Shown: one piece after another, positions 24,498 through 40,918 of the stretch
How positions within the stretch are numbered: the stretch's first letter is position 1
How the letters are laid out: every line of letters starts with the position of its first letter
Assembly (NCBI GenBank): GCA_904063045.1
Contig: CAJFCJ010000021.1
Location: 372,001-436,000 of the forward strand
DNA: 64,000 nt
Reading direction: 5' to 3'
Origin: Dimorphilus gyrociliatus
Taxonomy: Eukaryota; Annelida; Polychaeta; Dinophilidae
Made by a program: the position numbers and the translations under genes
Notes under the pieces: generated by a model
Told to the model about the DNA's origin: nothing
What the model saw: only the letters and a program-made list of their open reading frames with translations
Database searches by the model: none

Positions 24498-25066
24498 TCA
24501 TTGAAAATTATCAACTTCCTTCTTTTCGTAGACAATTGGTCGTTTTTCAAAATGAAGACCTTTCTTTTCGAAAACAACTGGTTTTTTTTCAAAATGTAAC
24601 AGCCTTTTTCCAAATTTCATTAATCGTTTTTCAGCTTCTATACCTGACTCTTCTCCGCCAACTTTAGTGGTTGGTTGATTTATCTGCTCCCATACTTTTG
24701 ATTTTAATCCGGTATACCAAAATACGCATCGGCAACATTCGACACAAGAAGATGCGCATTTAGTTTCGCAAGGATTCTTATAGAGTAGTTGGCAGCTACA
24801 TCCATCTGCTAGACGTAATCCACCAACAAATAAAAGAGCACCTAAATAAATAGATAAATGAAGAGATCTATAGCAAACAATGTTATAAAACTTTTCTATT
24901 TCAAGTTTCTTCAAAAGAACCTTGAAAGAAACAAAAATATGTTGATATACAATATATACAGTATATATATATTTAAATAATTGTATACTTAGAAAGAAAG
25001 AAAGATATAATAGGTTCAGTAAAAAGTTTTACTTAAGGAGAAAAATAAGATGCGAAGGCGGCTCAT
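24498..25066 (-). CDS. Small secreted Cys-rich precursor with dibasic heptad repeats (candidate neuropeptide precursor)
   Basis: Not a family I recognise. Exon 1 (25066-25033) and exon 2 (24841-24498) join in phase 1 at GT-AG sites and give 125 residues. The N-terminus is a good signal peptide (MSRLRILFFSLSALLFVGG, cleavage probably near LADG|C). A compact domain with eight cysteines follows (C-x-C-x7-C-x3-C-x3-C-x2-CC-x-C). The tail is five tandem heptads each ending in a dibasic pair: LMKFGKR, LLHFEKK, PVVFEKK, GLHFEKR, PIVYEKK, then EVDNFQ. The first heptad carries the GKR amidation-cleavage signal, which would release LMKF-amide after the preceding EKR. The others carry Glu in place of Gly. 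Signal peptide, dibasic sites and repeats are as in neuropeptide precursors. A structural or antimicrobial secreted protein is the main alternative. Confidence 0.72.
24519..24623 (-). repeat. Five tandem 21-bp coding repeats (heptads xxxF[E/G]K[K/R])
   Basis: Five consecutive 7-codon units in the tail of the secreted precursor, all with an aromatic residue at position 4 (F, F, F, F, Y) and a basic pair at positions 6-7. Unit 1 differs by having Gly at position 5. Confidence 0.85.
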
Positions 25067-25104
25067 ACTCTCAAATTAATGACTATTCAGTGTAGTTGAT
25101 CCGG

Positions 25105-25113
25105 CTTTATATA
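25105..25113 (-). promoter_or_regulatory. TATA box of the secreted precursor gene
   Basis: TATATAAAG on the minus strand, 39-47 bp before the ATG at 25066, with TCAACTACA about 12 bp downstream as a possible initiator. This implies a very short 5' UTR. TATA promoters fit a strongly tissue-specific gene. Confidence 0.6.
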
Positions 25114-26180
25114 GCACTTAAGTTGATTGCGCCATATTGAAATTTTTATATGTAAAATACTGCACTTCATTTATTATTGATCAAATGGGAATAATCTACT
25201 GTTGCTTCTGTTAACTTACTAATATAGTTTCTTCTTTTAATAAGATTTCAACTGATAATGGATAAGCTCAAAGGAGTTTATAATTAGAATATTTTTTCTA
25301 AATTCTCATTAGCATATACAAATCTTCTTATTCTTTTTCGTTTTATTATTGAATTTTATCGTTTAATCGAATTATAAATTAATTTAACGAAAATTCAAAT
25401 AAATTTCTTCTTTAATGTTCTGTTTTTAAAGAATTATCTACATTTCTCTTTACAAATTTATCTATTCCTCCCTCTCTTTCATGTATATATATATATATAT
25501 ATAAAACTTTTAGTGTTATTTCTTTAAAGCTATACTGTTAAAAGTTAATCATTTTGTTTTTTCAACAATCGCCATTTTATTCTTCATTAATATTAGTATA
25601 CGTTAAAGGTTTGACATTAATTGGAGAGAATTAGGGGCATAAGATAATCTTAACAGTTTTGTTTTTCATATTGGTATTGTAGTAAAGTAACAAAAGATAC
25701 TAATAATGGCTTGATATAAATTACAATTTGTCGGGTTTAATATCACCTTACTACTTAAAGGAATTAACCTTTTAAGAGAATAAAACTAAACTATACTCAA
25801 GAGATTTTAATCTAGTCCTCTTTGATAAACCAAATCTATAAAAATTTGTTTGTTGTTTAATCAGGAAAATATGATAAGGCATCAAAACAAAATTATTATG
25901 TTGTGTGTTTTACTGAATAAATGTAGATAGGGAGGAGGAATGGGTTGGCACCAAATAAAAGAGAGGAATAGATAGATAGATAGTTTAATAAAGAAGGAGA
26001 TGGAGAGAAAAAGAAAATAGTTGTTTACAAAAGTAATCTTGTATCTGAGTGTTTTTTGTTTTTTTATCTTTCCAAAGTTTTTTAGAATACAATGACATTT
26101 TTGTTACTTTTACAAAAAAAAAAGAAAAAAATATATCCTAATTATTTTTAAACGGAATGTTTCTTTTTTTAATGAAATCT
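25114..26180. other. Intergenic region
   Basis: AT-rich. TA run around 25488-25502 and a short GATA run at 25968-25983. The low-complexity A/T sequence just downstream of the SMAP stop is its 3' UTR. No coding frame. Confidence 0.4.
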
Positions 26181-31817
<5,637 letters not shown>

Positions 31818-34140
31818 ATGGCTAATCATAGCTTAGATAATAGTTTATTAAAAGTCCCTATATCAACGGGATTTAGAAGACTTTTCTATATCGTAAAGCC
31901 CAGCGAGAGTTCATTCGCAAAGGAAGCTGAAGTTCCAAACTATGTAGACGAGGTAAACTAAACTGTGTCAAGAACTTTTAGATAGTAAACACCTGACTTT
32001 GTACTCTTTCTAAAAAACACTCAGGCTATTCCATTCTTTTTCACTCTAATCATTCTGGAGAATTGTCTCAATTGGTGGCATGGTAAGAAAACTTGGAGAA
32101 TAAACGATGCTGTCTCTTCTGTATCATCTGGAATGGTTAGCCAATTACCTCTGTAAGTTTTAAATTAAATAAGTTATAATTTTTAAATAATTTAGGTAAA
32201 GTTTTGTTGAATAATAAGATAGGATAAGAATGAGAAGAGAAAGAATAACAAATAAAGTAAACGATGATGAAATGATAACTAAAGAAAAAATTTATTTTCA
32301 AATAGATTGCTTAAATAGATAATAAGTTATTATAATTTATACTATCAATAATAGTACGGTCAGGTTAGAAATTAGGATACTACCTAAATTTAGCTAAATT
32401 AGGTCTATAATTTCCTGGATTTCCCAATTATGGAAATAGTATATTTAGCATTTAAATTGATGTATTATTCTCTATATTTGTATTCTTTTTATTCGTACCT
32501 TTTTAGTCTATTTGGAAGATCTATTGAAGTTGCGGCCTATTGCTATGTTTATCATAATTTTCGAATTAAAGAATTGGATTGGAATTGTGCAACAACTTGG
32601 TGGATTGCTGCCATAGTTGTTGATTGCGGTTATTACTGGTTTCATAGAGCTGCTCATGGTTAGTTTACTTATAATTATTTTCTTGGAATATATTTCCTAT
32701 TAGAATAATCCTTTATTATAGAAATCAATTTATTCTGGGCCGGCCATCAGGTACATCACAGCTCTCAAGATTATAACTTGGCTACAGCTCTAAGGCAATC
32801 TATTCTGCAAAGATACACTTCATGGATGTTTTACTTGCCTATGGCACTTTTTGTTCCGCCTCAGGTTTTCATGGTTCATATACAATTCAATCTTCTTTAT
32901 CAATTCTGGATTCATACTGAAGTAGGAATATATAACATATAATTTTAATATTTTACGATATTTACTTATAAAATAGCTAGTTGAAAACTTAGGACCACTT
33001 GAATATATTTTCAATACACCAAGTCATCATAGAGTTCATCACGGAAGAAATCCATATTGTATTGATAAAAATTATGCAGGAACTTTAATAATTTGGGATA
33101 GAATGTTTGGAACATTTCAACCGGAAACTGAACAAGTAGAATACGGTTTGGTTCATCCATTGCAAACATGGAATCCTATAGAAATACAAATTTGCCATTT
33201 GAAATGGATATGGCAAAGATTTAATGAAGAAAAAACCATTAGTGATAAATTATCAGCATTGTTTAAGGGACCAGGATGGCAAAGAGGAACACCACGATTA
33301 GGAAATCATGAAGATTTACCAGAAGTAAATATTATAAAGAGCATTATTTTATTGTTATTTTCGTATTATCTAGTAACTTAGTACTTTATCTTTAAGGTTG
33401 CATTTAGAAGCTTTAAAGATTAAATGATAAAAGTAGAAGAAAATTAATAACATTTTGATATGTTTTCTAGGAGTACTTTATCATAAAAGTAAATATGTTA
33501 TAAGAGAATTTCTTTTATCTTTTTCAGGTCGAATATCCAGTAAAATGTTATGATTCAAGTATATCACCGATGTATAGTATTTACATACTCGTTCATTTCC
33601 TCATTTTGAATATAACTTACACGGAAATGGTTCAATTTCGAGCTGTACGTTGTTATTTCTTGATTTCGTATATATATTAATGATAACATATTTATCTACA
33701 GGGGTTGACACCTGTTCAAGTAACACTGGCTATAGTATTTATCCTCTTTTCACTGACAACATTTGGCTGCCTTAACGATCGAAGGTTAGATAATAATAAT
33801 AATATTAATTTATATTTTTAAACTCTATCAAGACCTATTTTTAGATCATACGCTCCTTACTTAGAAACTGTAAGATTATTAGTTCTTCTAGGTTTATTCT
33901 TTCACTTTGATCCTGAAAATAATTTACCATCTAAGTATATTTTTTACTTCGTAAGTATACATAATCCTTTTTAATATTAATATTAATGTTCAAGATTATC
34001 ATGTTACTTAATCATTTATGTGTTTGCAGTTCGTTAAAGTCTTCTCTATGTTCAGCTGCTGTCTATTTTCACTTATTTCGTATCGTTATTTCAGTACTGG
34101 AATATACTTTGATGAGAAGCTTAAAGCTAAAACAGCTTAA
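31818..34140 (+). CDS. AGMO: Alkylglycerol monooxygenase
   Basis: Tetrahydrobiopterin-dependent membrane enzyme of the ER that cleaves the ether bond of alkylglycerols; a member of the fatty acid hydroxylase superfamily. Nine exons (31818-31952, 32025-32152, 32507-32658, 32722-32921, 32977-33324, 33528-33644, 33702-33784, 33845-33950, 34030-34140) keep phase and give 459 residues (human 445). The di-iron histidine boxes are all present: YWFHRAAHE, WAGHQVHHSSQDYNLATAL and NTPSHHRVHHGRNPYCIDKN. The family segments QFNLLYQFWIHTE, FGTFQPETEQVEYGLVHP and FKGPGWQRGTPRLG also match. Several hydrophobic helices occur before and after the catalytic region. The enzyme occurs in many animals but is missing from insects, which helps narrow the organism. 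Confidence 0.97.
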
Positions 34141-34605
34141 GATCAAGTTTCCAAAACTTCAAAACCATTGTGTATTTTTATATTAAAAAACAACCATATA
34201 AAGTTCAAAATATTCAGTTTGAACACGATTATTTTTATATTATTTATTGAAAAATACAAAAAATTCCACATTAATATTAATTAAAGAAATACTTTTTAAT
34301 ATGTACATCTTTTATGGTCTCTATAATCTGTAATTACTATCTTAGATTGTTTGAAAGGAGGAAAATTTTGCTGTAAAAGATATATCTATTTGAAATGATA
34401 CGAAAACTTCTTTGTAAACTGTGAGAAAAGATTGAACAAAATCAATGATCACCCGGTCGAACAAATAGTAATTGATCCACAGCGACTGTGAGCGCCGTCT
34501 ATTTTTTGAATTTCCTTTGCTGATTCTCCAATAGCAACCAGGGAATATACAATTCTTTAAGAGATATAAACAAAAGTCCAACTTATTAGATTTAAGTGTT
34601 GAAAA
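34141..34605. other. Intergenic region
   Basis: AGMO 3' UTR and the upstream region of the next gene. No coding frame is supported. Confidence 0.4.
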
Positions 34606-36376
34606 ATGGCTAAAACTTTAGAAACTCATCCTTGTGTGGAAACACCTCCTGCGGGACTGAAAATTGCTCCGGGTTCTCTATCAGCTTCACATTTTACGGT
34701 ATGTCAAGATCCACAGACGATTCCAGAATCTATGGAATCAGTTTTTAAAAGGGACTATCCACCATGGCCGATTGACAGTCGTCCTTCAGCCGCTGATCGT
34801 TTACAACCAGCTAAATTATTCGGAGTTGATGATCGTCATTTTAATGCCAGAGCTAGCGAAACAACTCATGCTTATCCAGCCTATGATGCTTGTAAACCAC
34901 AATTAAGATCTGATAGGTTGAAGTTAGCTTCGACAAATTTCAAGATGGATGCCGATCGAGATAAGATACCAGCTGAAATAAGTACTCAAAAAGCCGATTA
35001 TACTCCTAAGGCTTGCGACAGAGCAAGAGCTAATCCTCAGGCGAATTTGTCAAGTATTCCCTTATATGGTTTACGGTCAGATGTCCCAATGTCTGATTAC
35101 AAGGATAGATATAGAAAATTCGAGGCTGACAAACCGGAAACAATTAGACCGGCAGAAGGAAAGCCAACAATATTAGGAGATCAAAGACAACATTCATATA
35201 CTACAACTCATAGAAAAGTTTTCGAACCAAAAACAGCTGAAAGATTACCCCCTCTACCGGCTCCCGTTGGCAGTAATATACCAGCAGGTATAATAGAATA
35301 TCCATCAGTATAAATACAATCAAAGTTTTAAGATGTAAGTCTTCGCTACTTTATCTTAAATAGGTGATCCAGAGAAAGTAGGAACTGGTCCAACCGTACA
35401 TCAAATGAGCTATGTCAAGCATGATCCCAGCCTCTTAAAAGGCTATAATAGATCAGCTGTTGCAGGTAAATTGCAACAAACTCATTTCGATCAGACAGAC
35501 GGTTCTGGTAGATACGATAACTACTCAACAACTTTCAAGGATAGCTACGTGCCTCTGGCTGCTCCTGAAAAGAATTGGAAGATGTCAAAACACAGGAACC
35601 ATAGCGACTTGCCACAGGGTGATCCCAAGCCCTTTATAGCTTGCACAACTCACAAAGTCGATTACATTCCTAATAGAGTTGACAAAGTTAATCTAGTAAA
35701 AGGAGCGGATAAGAGAACAGCTAGTAACGTAGAATTCGGTGATCCTGATCAAATGACGTCCTTTTATTCAACCACAATGCGAGATGAATTTACACCAAAA
35801 GAGGGTGCTAAGGGTTCTTGTGTAATGGATAATAGTAAAAGTTCTATTCCAATTAAGTTGTATGGTAATTTGACCTTATATTATCCTTCTCTTTCACTAG
35901 CTTCTTTTTCTTCCTTCCTTTACTCTCTCTCTCTCTCTCTCTAAATTAGATATTATATAAATCTCTTTTTTAATTTTAGATAATTCATTTGATGATGGTA
36001 CAACGTACAAAAATGATTTTATCGAAAAGAGACAAGATAAGCTCGTTCCAGATCCAGATGCCCTTGACAACGTAATAATTTATTTATACTTTACTAAACA
36101 TAAGCCTATGAAGTATAAAGATTTAATGAAATTTCTTTTTAACAGTTGAGAAAGACACACTTTGACGCTCCTTTAGCTAACACAAGAGAATTTAAGACAG
36201 AACATAGAGAAGCTTTCGTTCCATTCGCTGCAACTGATAATGTTGGCGTTGACCCAACAAAATTGCAGAGGAGTTCTGTTCCATTGGGAAGTCTTGGAAA
36301 AACTATAGTGCAAAAAGATAATACAACGTATTATTCGGATTATGTTAACCCAGTTAAAAACAAATTTCTGTGTTAA
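34606..36376 (+). CDS. SAXO/TEX45-like axonemal repeat protein
   Basis: Four exons (34606-35287, 35364-35864, 35980-36071, 36146-36376) keep phase and give 501 residues. The protein has no enzyme motif but is built of spaced repeats of the form T-T/x-(3-4)-[YF]-x-P: TQKADYTPK, TTHRKVFEPK, TTFKDSYVPL, TTHKVDYIPN, TTMRDEFTPK, TEHREAFVPF and a weaker TTYYSDYVNP. Such repeats mark ciliary proteins of the SAXO, TEX45 and PPP1R32 group, several of which bind axonemal doublet microtubules as inner proteins. The role in motile cilia or sperm is inferred from this resemblance. A 21-bp CT tract lies in intron 2 (35922-35942). AATAAA at 36427-36432 is the probable polyadenylation signal. The gene converges on the GPCR at 36595. 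Confidence 0.8.
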
Positions 36377-36594
36377 AAACAGTTAGTTCTCTATCGTTTT
36401 ACTTTTTATTAACTATTGGCTATTCAAATAAAACAATAAATGAATAAATGGTTACAAGTAAGTAGAAATAGAGAGAGAGAGAGTTTATTCTCAATCTTTT
36501 CAAACTCCAACAACAACAAACATAACCACAAAACTCGTTAATTTAACAACATTTAAGTATATTATCATTGTCCAGTTTATCCATAGGAACTATA

Positions 36595-37659
36595 TTACTC
36601 ATGATCTGATATTGTAGACGTAGTTGTACCTTCAGTCGTTTTTTGGGATTTAGTTCTCCATATATTCAAAAATTCGGAACGGAATTTAGTACCAGTTAAG
36701 CAATATATATAGAAATTTAAAGCGCTATTACTGGTCATTAGTGGCACCAGTAATCTTATGACTTTAGTTAATCTTATATCTGATTCTTTTTGTGATATAT
36801 ATGTATTATTAAAATAGAGAATAACGTTGAGAATATGAAATGGTAGTGATGAAATTATGTAATATAAAGATATGCCAAGTAATGTAATTGTCATTTGATT
36901 CAATTTCTTATTAGATTTATCATTTTTCATTGTTGTTACCTCTTTTCTTTTATTATTAGCTTTAACCAATGTCCATATCATTCCAATATTTATTGTCAAA
37001 AGAACGAATGATGGAATTAAGCAACCTCCATAAGCCATAAATTGTAACATGACTTTTTCATCGAGAAATCTAGCCGTTTTTGAAACTGCTTGACAAGAGT
37101 AGAACGACATCCATTTATTATATGGGTTTTTATAAGGTATAACTCTCCCCTTTCCATAAGTATAGTAATAATATATAAAGGTAAAAAATGTTATTAGAAT
37201 AATAAGGCAACAAGATATTTTCGCCTTGAATTTCGTACATATTGATTTGGCCTTTGTAGGCAAAAAGAAGTAAATACTTCTATCAACTGTCATTGCAACA
37301 ATTAACCAAGCACTTCCAAATACAGTAAAATAATAGAAATGTGCGTAGAATGCGCAATGTAAGATTTTCGAACTATTATCACTAATAGAAAAGAAACCAT
37401 AGTAGAAATCTAAAGTAACTATTGTACATTGAAAAGATAAGGTCACTGTATCAAATATTGCTAAATATCTCAAATAAATTGACATTGTTGTATGATTAAA
37501 TCCTTTTCTAGTATTGATAATAAAACTCATAATATTACCAAAAACACCAAAAACGAAAATTAAGACATACATTACTGTACCCGAAATTGCAATATACTTT
37601 ACATATGAAAATGATGGAATTTCACCAACAAAAGTTGTTATTGTTGAATTTTCCATCAT
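36595..37659 (-). CDS. Orphan class A GPCR, array member 1
   Basis: Intronless, 354 residues, seven hydrophobic helices. N-terminus MMENSTITTF with an N-glycosylation site; TM1 includes FGVFGNIMSFIINTRKG; TM3 ends in MTVDRSIYFF, so DRS replaces the DRY motif; ECL2 has SFYSCQAVSKTARFLDEK; TM7 is SNSALNFYIYC. It is most like the FMRFamide-receptor group of invertebrates and is clearly paralogous to the genes at 38932 and 40919 (shared GYGKGR/YTYGKGR segment with 38932, LNQMTITL, ALNFYIYCLTGTKFR). It probably couples to G proteins at the plasma membrane in response to a peptide; the ligand is unknown. Same strand and orientation as the relic and array member 2, consistent with tandem duplication. 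Confidence 0.88.
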   Translation of the reverse strand: MMENSTITTFVGEIPSFSYVKYIAISGTVMYVLIFVFGVFGNIMSFIINTRKGFNHTTMSIYLRYLAIFDTVTLSFQCTIVTLDFYYGFFSISDNSSKILHCAFYAHFYYFTVFGSAWLIVAMTVDRSIYFFLPTKAKSICTKFKAKISCCLIILITFFTFIYYYYTYGKGRVIPYKNPYNKWMSFYSCQAVSKTARFLDEKVMLQFMAYGGCLIPSFVLLTINIGMIWTLVKANNKRKEVTTMKNDKSNKKLNQMTITLLGISLYYIISSLPFHILNVILYFNNTYISQKESDIRLTKVIRLLVPLMTSNSALNFYIYCLTGTKFRSEFLNIWRTKSQKTTEGTTTSTISDHE

Positions 37660-38294
37660 TCCTTTCTTCTTTCAACTATTATGTATCGAAAAGTGAAATA
37701 TTCTCATAGATAATAGAAATTCTATTATATCTTATACATAAACTATTTATACAGGTTATTTTCCCCATTATTGAAGGGTGTGGGTATAATATTTATATAA
37801 TAATACGTTGTTAACCATTCTTTATCTTAATTATTATCTACTTTTGAAATTCATATAGTATTTCTAAGTTTTTAAATCTTTAGATACTTTATTCTTAAAG
37901 AAATAAATGATAAAGACTTCTCTTAAAATATTACACAGAAAAATGTCTTTAAAACCTTTTTTTCTCTTTTTTTAAATGATAAAAAATGAACTTAGATATA
38001 CAGATCAAACACAGAACTAATACACTCTTAAGATGAAAGTTCTACTATTTTCTTCTTATATATTTGCTATTCATTATTAGACTTACTAAACTCAGTCAAA
38101 CATTTTTAAGTTTTCCAACGTGGGAAAGAGAAAGAGAGACTTAAAAGACAAAAAATTGTATTCAAAATATAGTTAATTCTCATTAAAACTCTCTATTATT
38201 TCTAATGAAAATAACAACAGAATGACAATGTTAATTTGACAATATTTAATTATATCAACATTGCTTAGTAAATACACAATAAGAATTGAATGGT

Positions 38295-38650
38295 ACAATC
38301 AGGTTTTTGCAATTTAGTTCTCCATTTATTCACAAATCAAAAACTTGGAATCAGTTAGGTAATTTATTACTTATTGTAACAGAGATTCATTTTAGAATAG
38401 AAGTCTACCAAAATCATAAGGGATGGGAACTTTCATCAGTTGAATTGGTAGTGTTGAATGTATATTGATCAATGTTTATATCATTCTAGAATTTACTATT
38501 AGAACAGTCAAGCAAACTTATATAGGTATTAATCTCCATCGAAACCTTAAAATCAAGAAATCTGGCAGCATTTGTAACTGTTTCACAAGTGTAGATAGAC
38601 ATTTAGTTATTAATAAGGTTTCTATAAAACTCGTAATATTTCTTCAAATT
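38295..38650 (-). pseudogene. Relic of an array GPCR
   Basis: The sequence aligns to the 36595 gene in two blocks. 38295-38345 matches its C-terminal part (gatttagttctccatatatt region), and 38470-38645 matches TM5 back to ECL2. Read on the minus strand, the second block still encodes CETVTNAARFLDFK, the counterpart of CQAVSKTARFLDEK. Third loop, TM6 and TM7 are largely deleted, and everything before ECL2 (TM1-TM4) is missing. Frames are broken throughout. The 5' flank (about 38720-38810) also resembles the 5' flank of member 1 (about 37815-37910), so a gene-plus-flank unit was duplicated before decay. Confidence 0.75.
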
Positions 38651-38931
38651 TAACTTTGATATTCCTATATATTAGTATATATATAAATTTATATATACAG
38701 ATATAATTATATATGAGAGATGCTACACATTCTTTATGTTAATTATAGTCTATGTTTAATATTTCCAAGTCTGTACATCCTTAGATATGTTACTCCTAGA
38801 GAAATAAATAGATAAATGAAAGAGAATTTACAAGACAATCTACTAGAAATTATCTTTAAAATATTCTACTTAATATATGTACGATATATAATTTATGATA
38901 CATTCTAAATTAGTCTTTGACATGAATTCAT

Positions 38932-40002
38932 TTAACTTGAAGTTTTAGATTGCGTAATACTTTCTTTTGTATTCGGTTTGTAACCCCATAGTTTTAAAAA
39001 TTCATTACGAAATTTTGTACCAGTTAGACAGTATATATAGAAATTTAATGCGCTGTTACTAAGCATAATCGGACCTAACAATCTTGCATATTTTATTGTT
39101 TTTATATCGGTTTCGTTTTGAGATACGAATGTACCATTAAAGTAAAATATAATATTAGAAATATGCCAGGGAGAAGAAGATATAATGTAATATAAAGATA
39201 TGCCAACTAAGGTTATGGTCATTTGGTTTAGTTTCTTCTCAGATTTATCATCATCCTTTTTGTTCGTTACCTCCTTTCTTTTTTGGCTAGCTTTCACCAG
39301 CGTTGATATCATTCCAATGTTAATTGCCAAAAGAATAAACGATGGAACTAAACAACCAGCATAGCCTATAAATTGTATCATAAACTTTGAATCGAGAAGT
39401 CTAGCTGTTCTATTAACGGCTTGACAAACATAGAACGACATCCACTTGCTGTAAGGATTTTTAAATGAGACTACTCTTCCTTTTCCATAAGTATAATAAT
39501 AATGAAAAAATCCTATAAAAGTAACCACTGCAATTGTTGTACAAATAACCTTTGACTTGAATCTGGTTGAAATGACTTTAGCCCTAGTTGGTAGAAAAAA
39601 GTAAATACTTCTATCAATTGTCATAGCAACAATTAACCAAGCGCTTGAAAATACGGTAAAGCAATAAAAATGGGAGTAAAATGAACAATTCAATATCCTA
39701 GAAGCCATATCAGGTAGCTCGTAAAAACCGTAGTAATAATCCAATTGAACTACTACTGTCTGAACTAATAATGCTATTGTATCGATAATTGCCAAAAATC
39801 TCATGTAAATTGACATTGTTGTATGATTAAATCCATTTCTTCTGTTTATAACAAAGCTCATAACATTGCCGAAAATACCAAAAATTACTATTATTGAATA
39901 CAGTATAGTAGTTGTAATTGTAATGTATTTGGAATAAGAGAATGATGGAATTTCCCCGGTATATGTCTTACTGGAGTTATCTGTTAAATTTGAGCGTTCC
40001 AT
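38932..40002 (-). CDS. Orphan class A GPCR, array member 2
   Basis: Intronless, 356 residues; the closest sibling of the gene at 36595. N-terminus MERSNLTDNSS with glycosylation sites; TM1 has FGIFGNVMSFVINRRNG; the TM3 end MTIDRSIYFF again carries DRS; the shared loop is YYYTYGKGRVVSFKNPYSKW; then CQAVNRTARLLDSK; TM7 is SNSALNFYIYC. The divergence from member 1 is spread over the whole gene, with loops and tail most changed, which suggests both are functional and old enough to have specialised. A peptide receptor role is inferred from the family. Confidence 0.88.
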   Translation of the reverse strand: MERSNLTDNSSKTYTGEIPSFSYSKYITITTTILYSIIVIFGIFGNVMSFVINRRNGFNHTTMSIYMRFLAIIDTIALLVQTVVVQLDYYYGFYELPDMASRILNCSFYSHFYCFTVFSSAWLIVAMTIDRSIYFFLPTRAKVISTRFKSKVICTTIAVVTFIGFFHYYYTYGKGRVVSFKNPYSKWMSFYVCQAVNRTARLLDSKFMIQFIGYAGCLVPSFILLAINIGMISTLVKASQKRKEVTNKKDDDKSEKKLNQMTITLVGISLYYIISSSPWHISNIIFYFNGTFVSQNETDIKTIKYARLLGPIMLSNSALNFYIYCLTGTKFRNEFLKLWGYKPNTKESITQSKTSS

Positions 40003-40071
40003 GATTATAGAAGTTTATTTGAAAGAAATTTTATAGGTAAAGTTTACTAGAGTGATAACTTTTTAATAGGT

Positions 40072-40105
<34 letters not shown>

Positions 40106-40918
40106 TAATTAGGGTGTTAATTATCTTCAAAAACGCTCACAAATCATTAATAAGTGCAAATCAATTGTCTATTTCTCTTTCATATATAACTTTATTCCTC
40201 TATCGTTGAATATATTGAATATTTAACTAATTTTGAACATCACTTACGTAATAATATATCTTCTTACCTACTAAGAATAAAGAGAGGCAATACTACTATT
40301 CAAGTTAATATTCATATTGTATGAATAAATTCAACTTTTCTGTTTTATTATTTAACTTTAATCAATTTTTTCTTCTCTTTTCATTTATAAAACTTCAAAT
40401 AAAAAAGTTATTGATAAATGAAACTAGAAACTAAACTTTTGATGATGAATTATTTAGGTACAAAAATAGAGTAAGTATGCTTGCTTAATCGTTTAAAATA
40501 TCTTATCCAAAAATCAGTTGCATTGTTGTTCTATCGCTATTTCTTACCTTTTTAATATTTAATAAATATAAATATAATTATGGTCTAGTTTTTAACCTTA
40601 AGAAAACATTAATTTTTCATTAATGAGTATAATAAGTATTTACTATATGTATACTTTGAATATATATAGTAGTTAAATGGATATATAGATAGAGTTACTC
40701 TTTATTTCTACCTAAAAAGAACAAGTTTAGTAAATAAACCTTTAAAATACGAGTACTGTAGTTAAAGATAATAAAAAAAACAAGAGCATAAAAGGAACAA
40801 ATAGGATATTGTATATTCAAGTAATTTATTTAAATATGATAATTAGCTTATTTATTATTCATAAAGAAGAACAAATAAATCAAGGGAAAGTTGAAATTAT
40901 TTCTAAAAGTTATTTCTA
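40003..40918. other. Divergent intergenic region between array members 2 and 3
   Basis: AT-rich. A TA tract lies at 40074-40103, close to the start of member 2. No coding frame or GPCR relic was recognised. Confidence 0.4.
40074..40103. repeat. (TA)n microsatellite
   Basis: Pure TA tract of about 30 bp, 70 bp upstream of array member 2. Confidence 0.9.
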
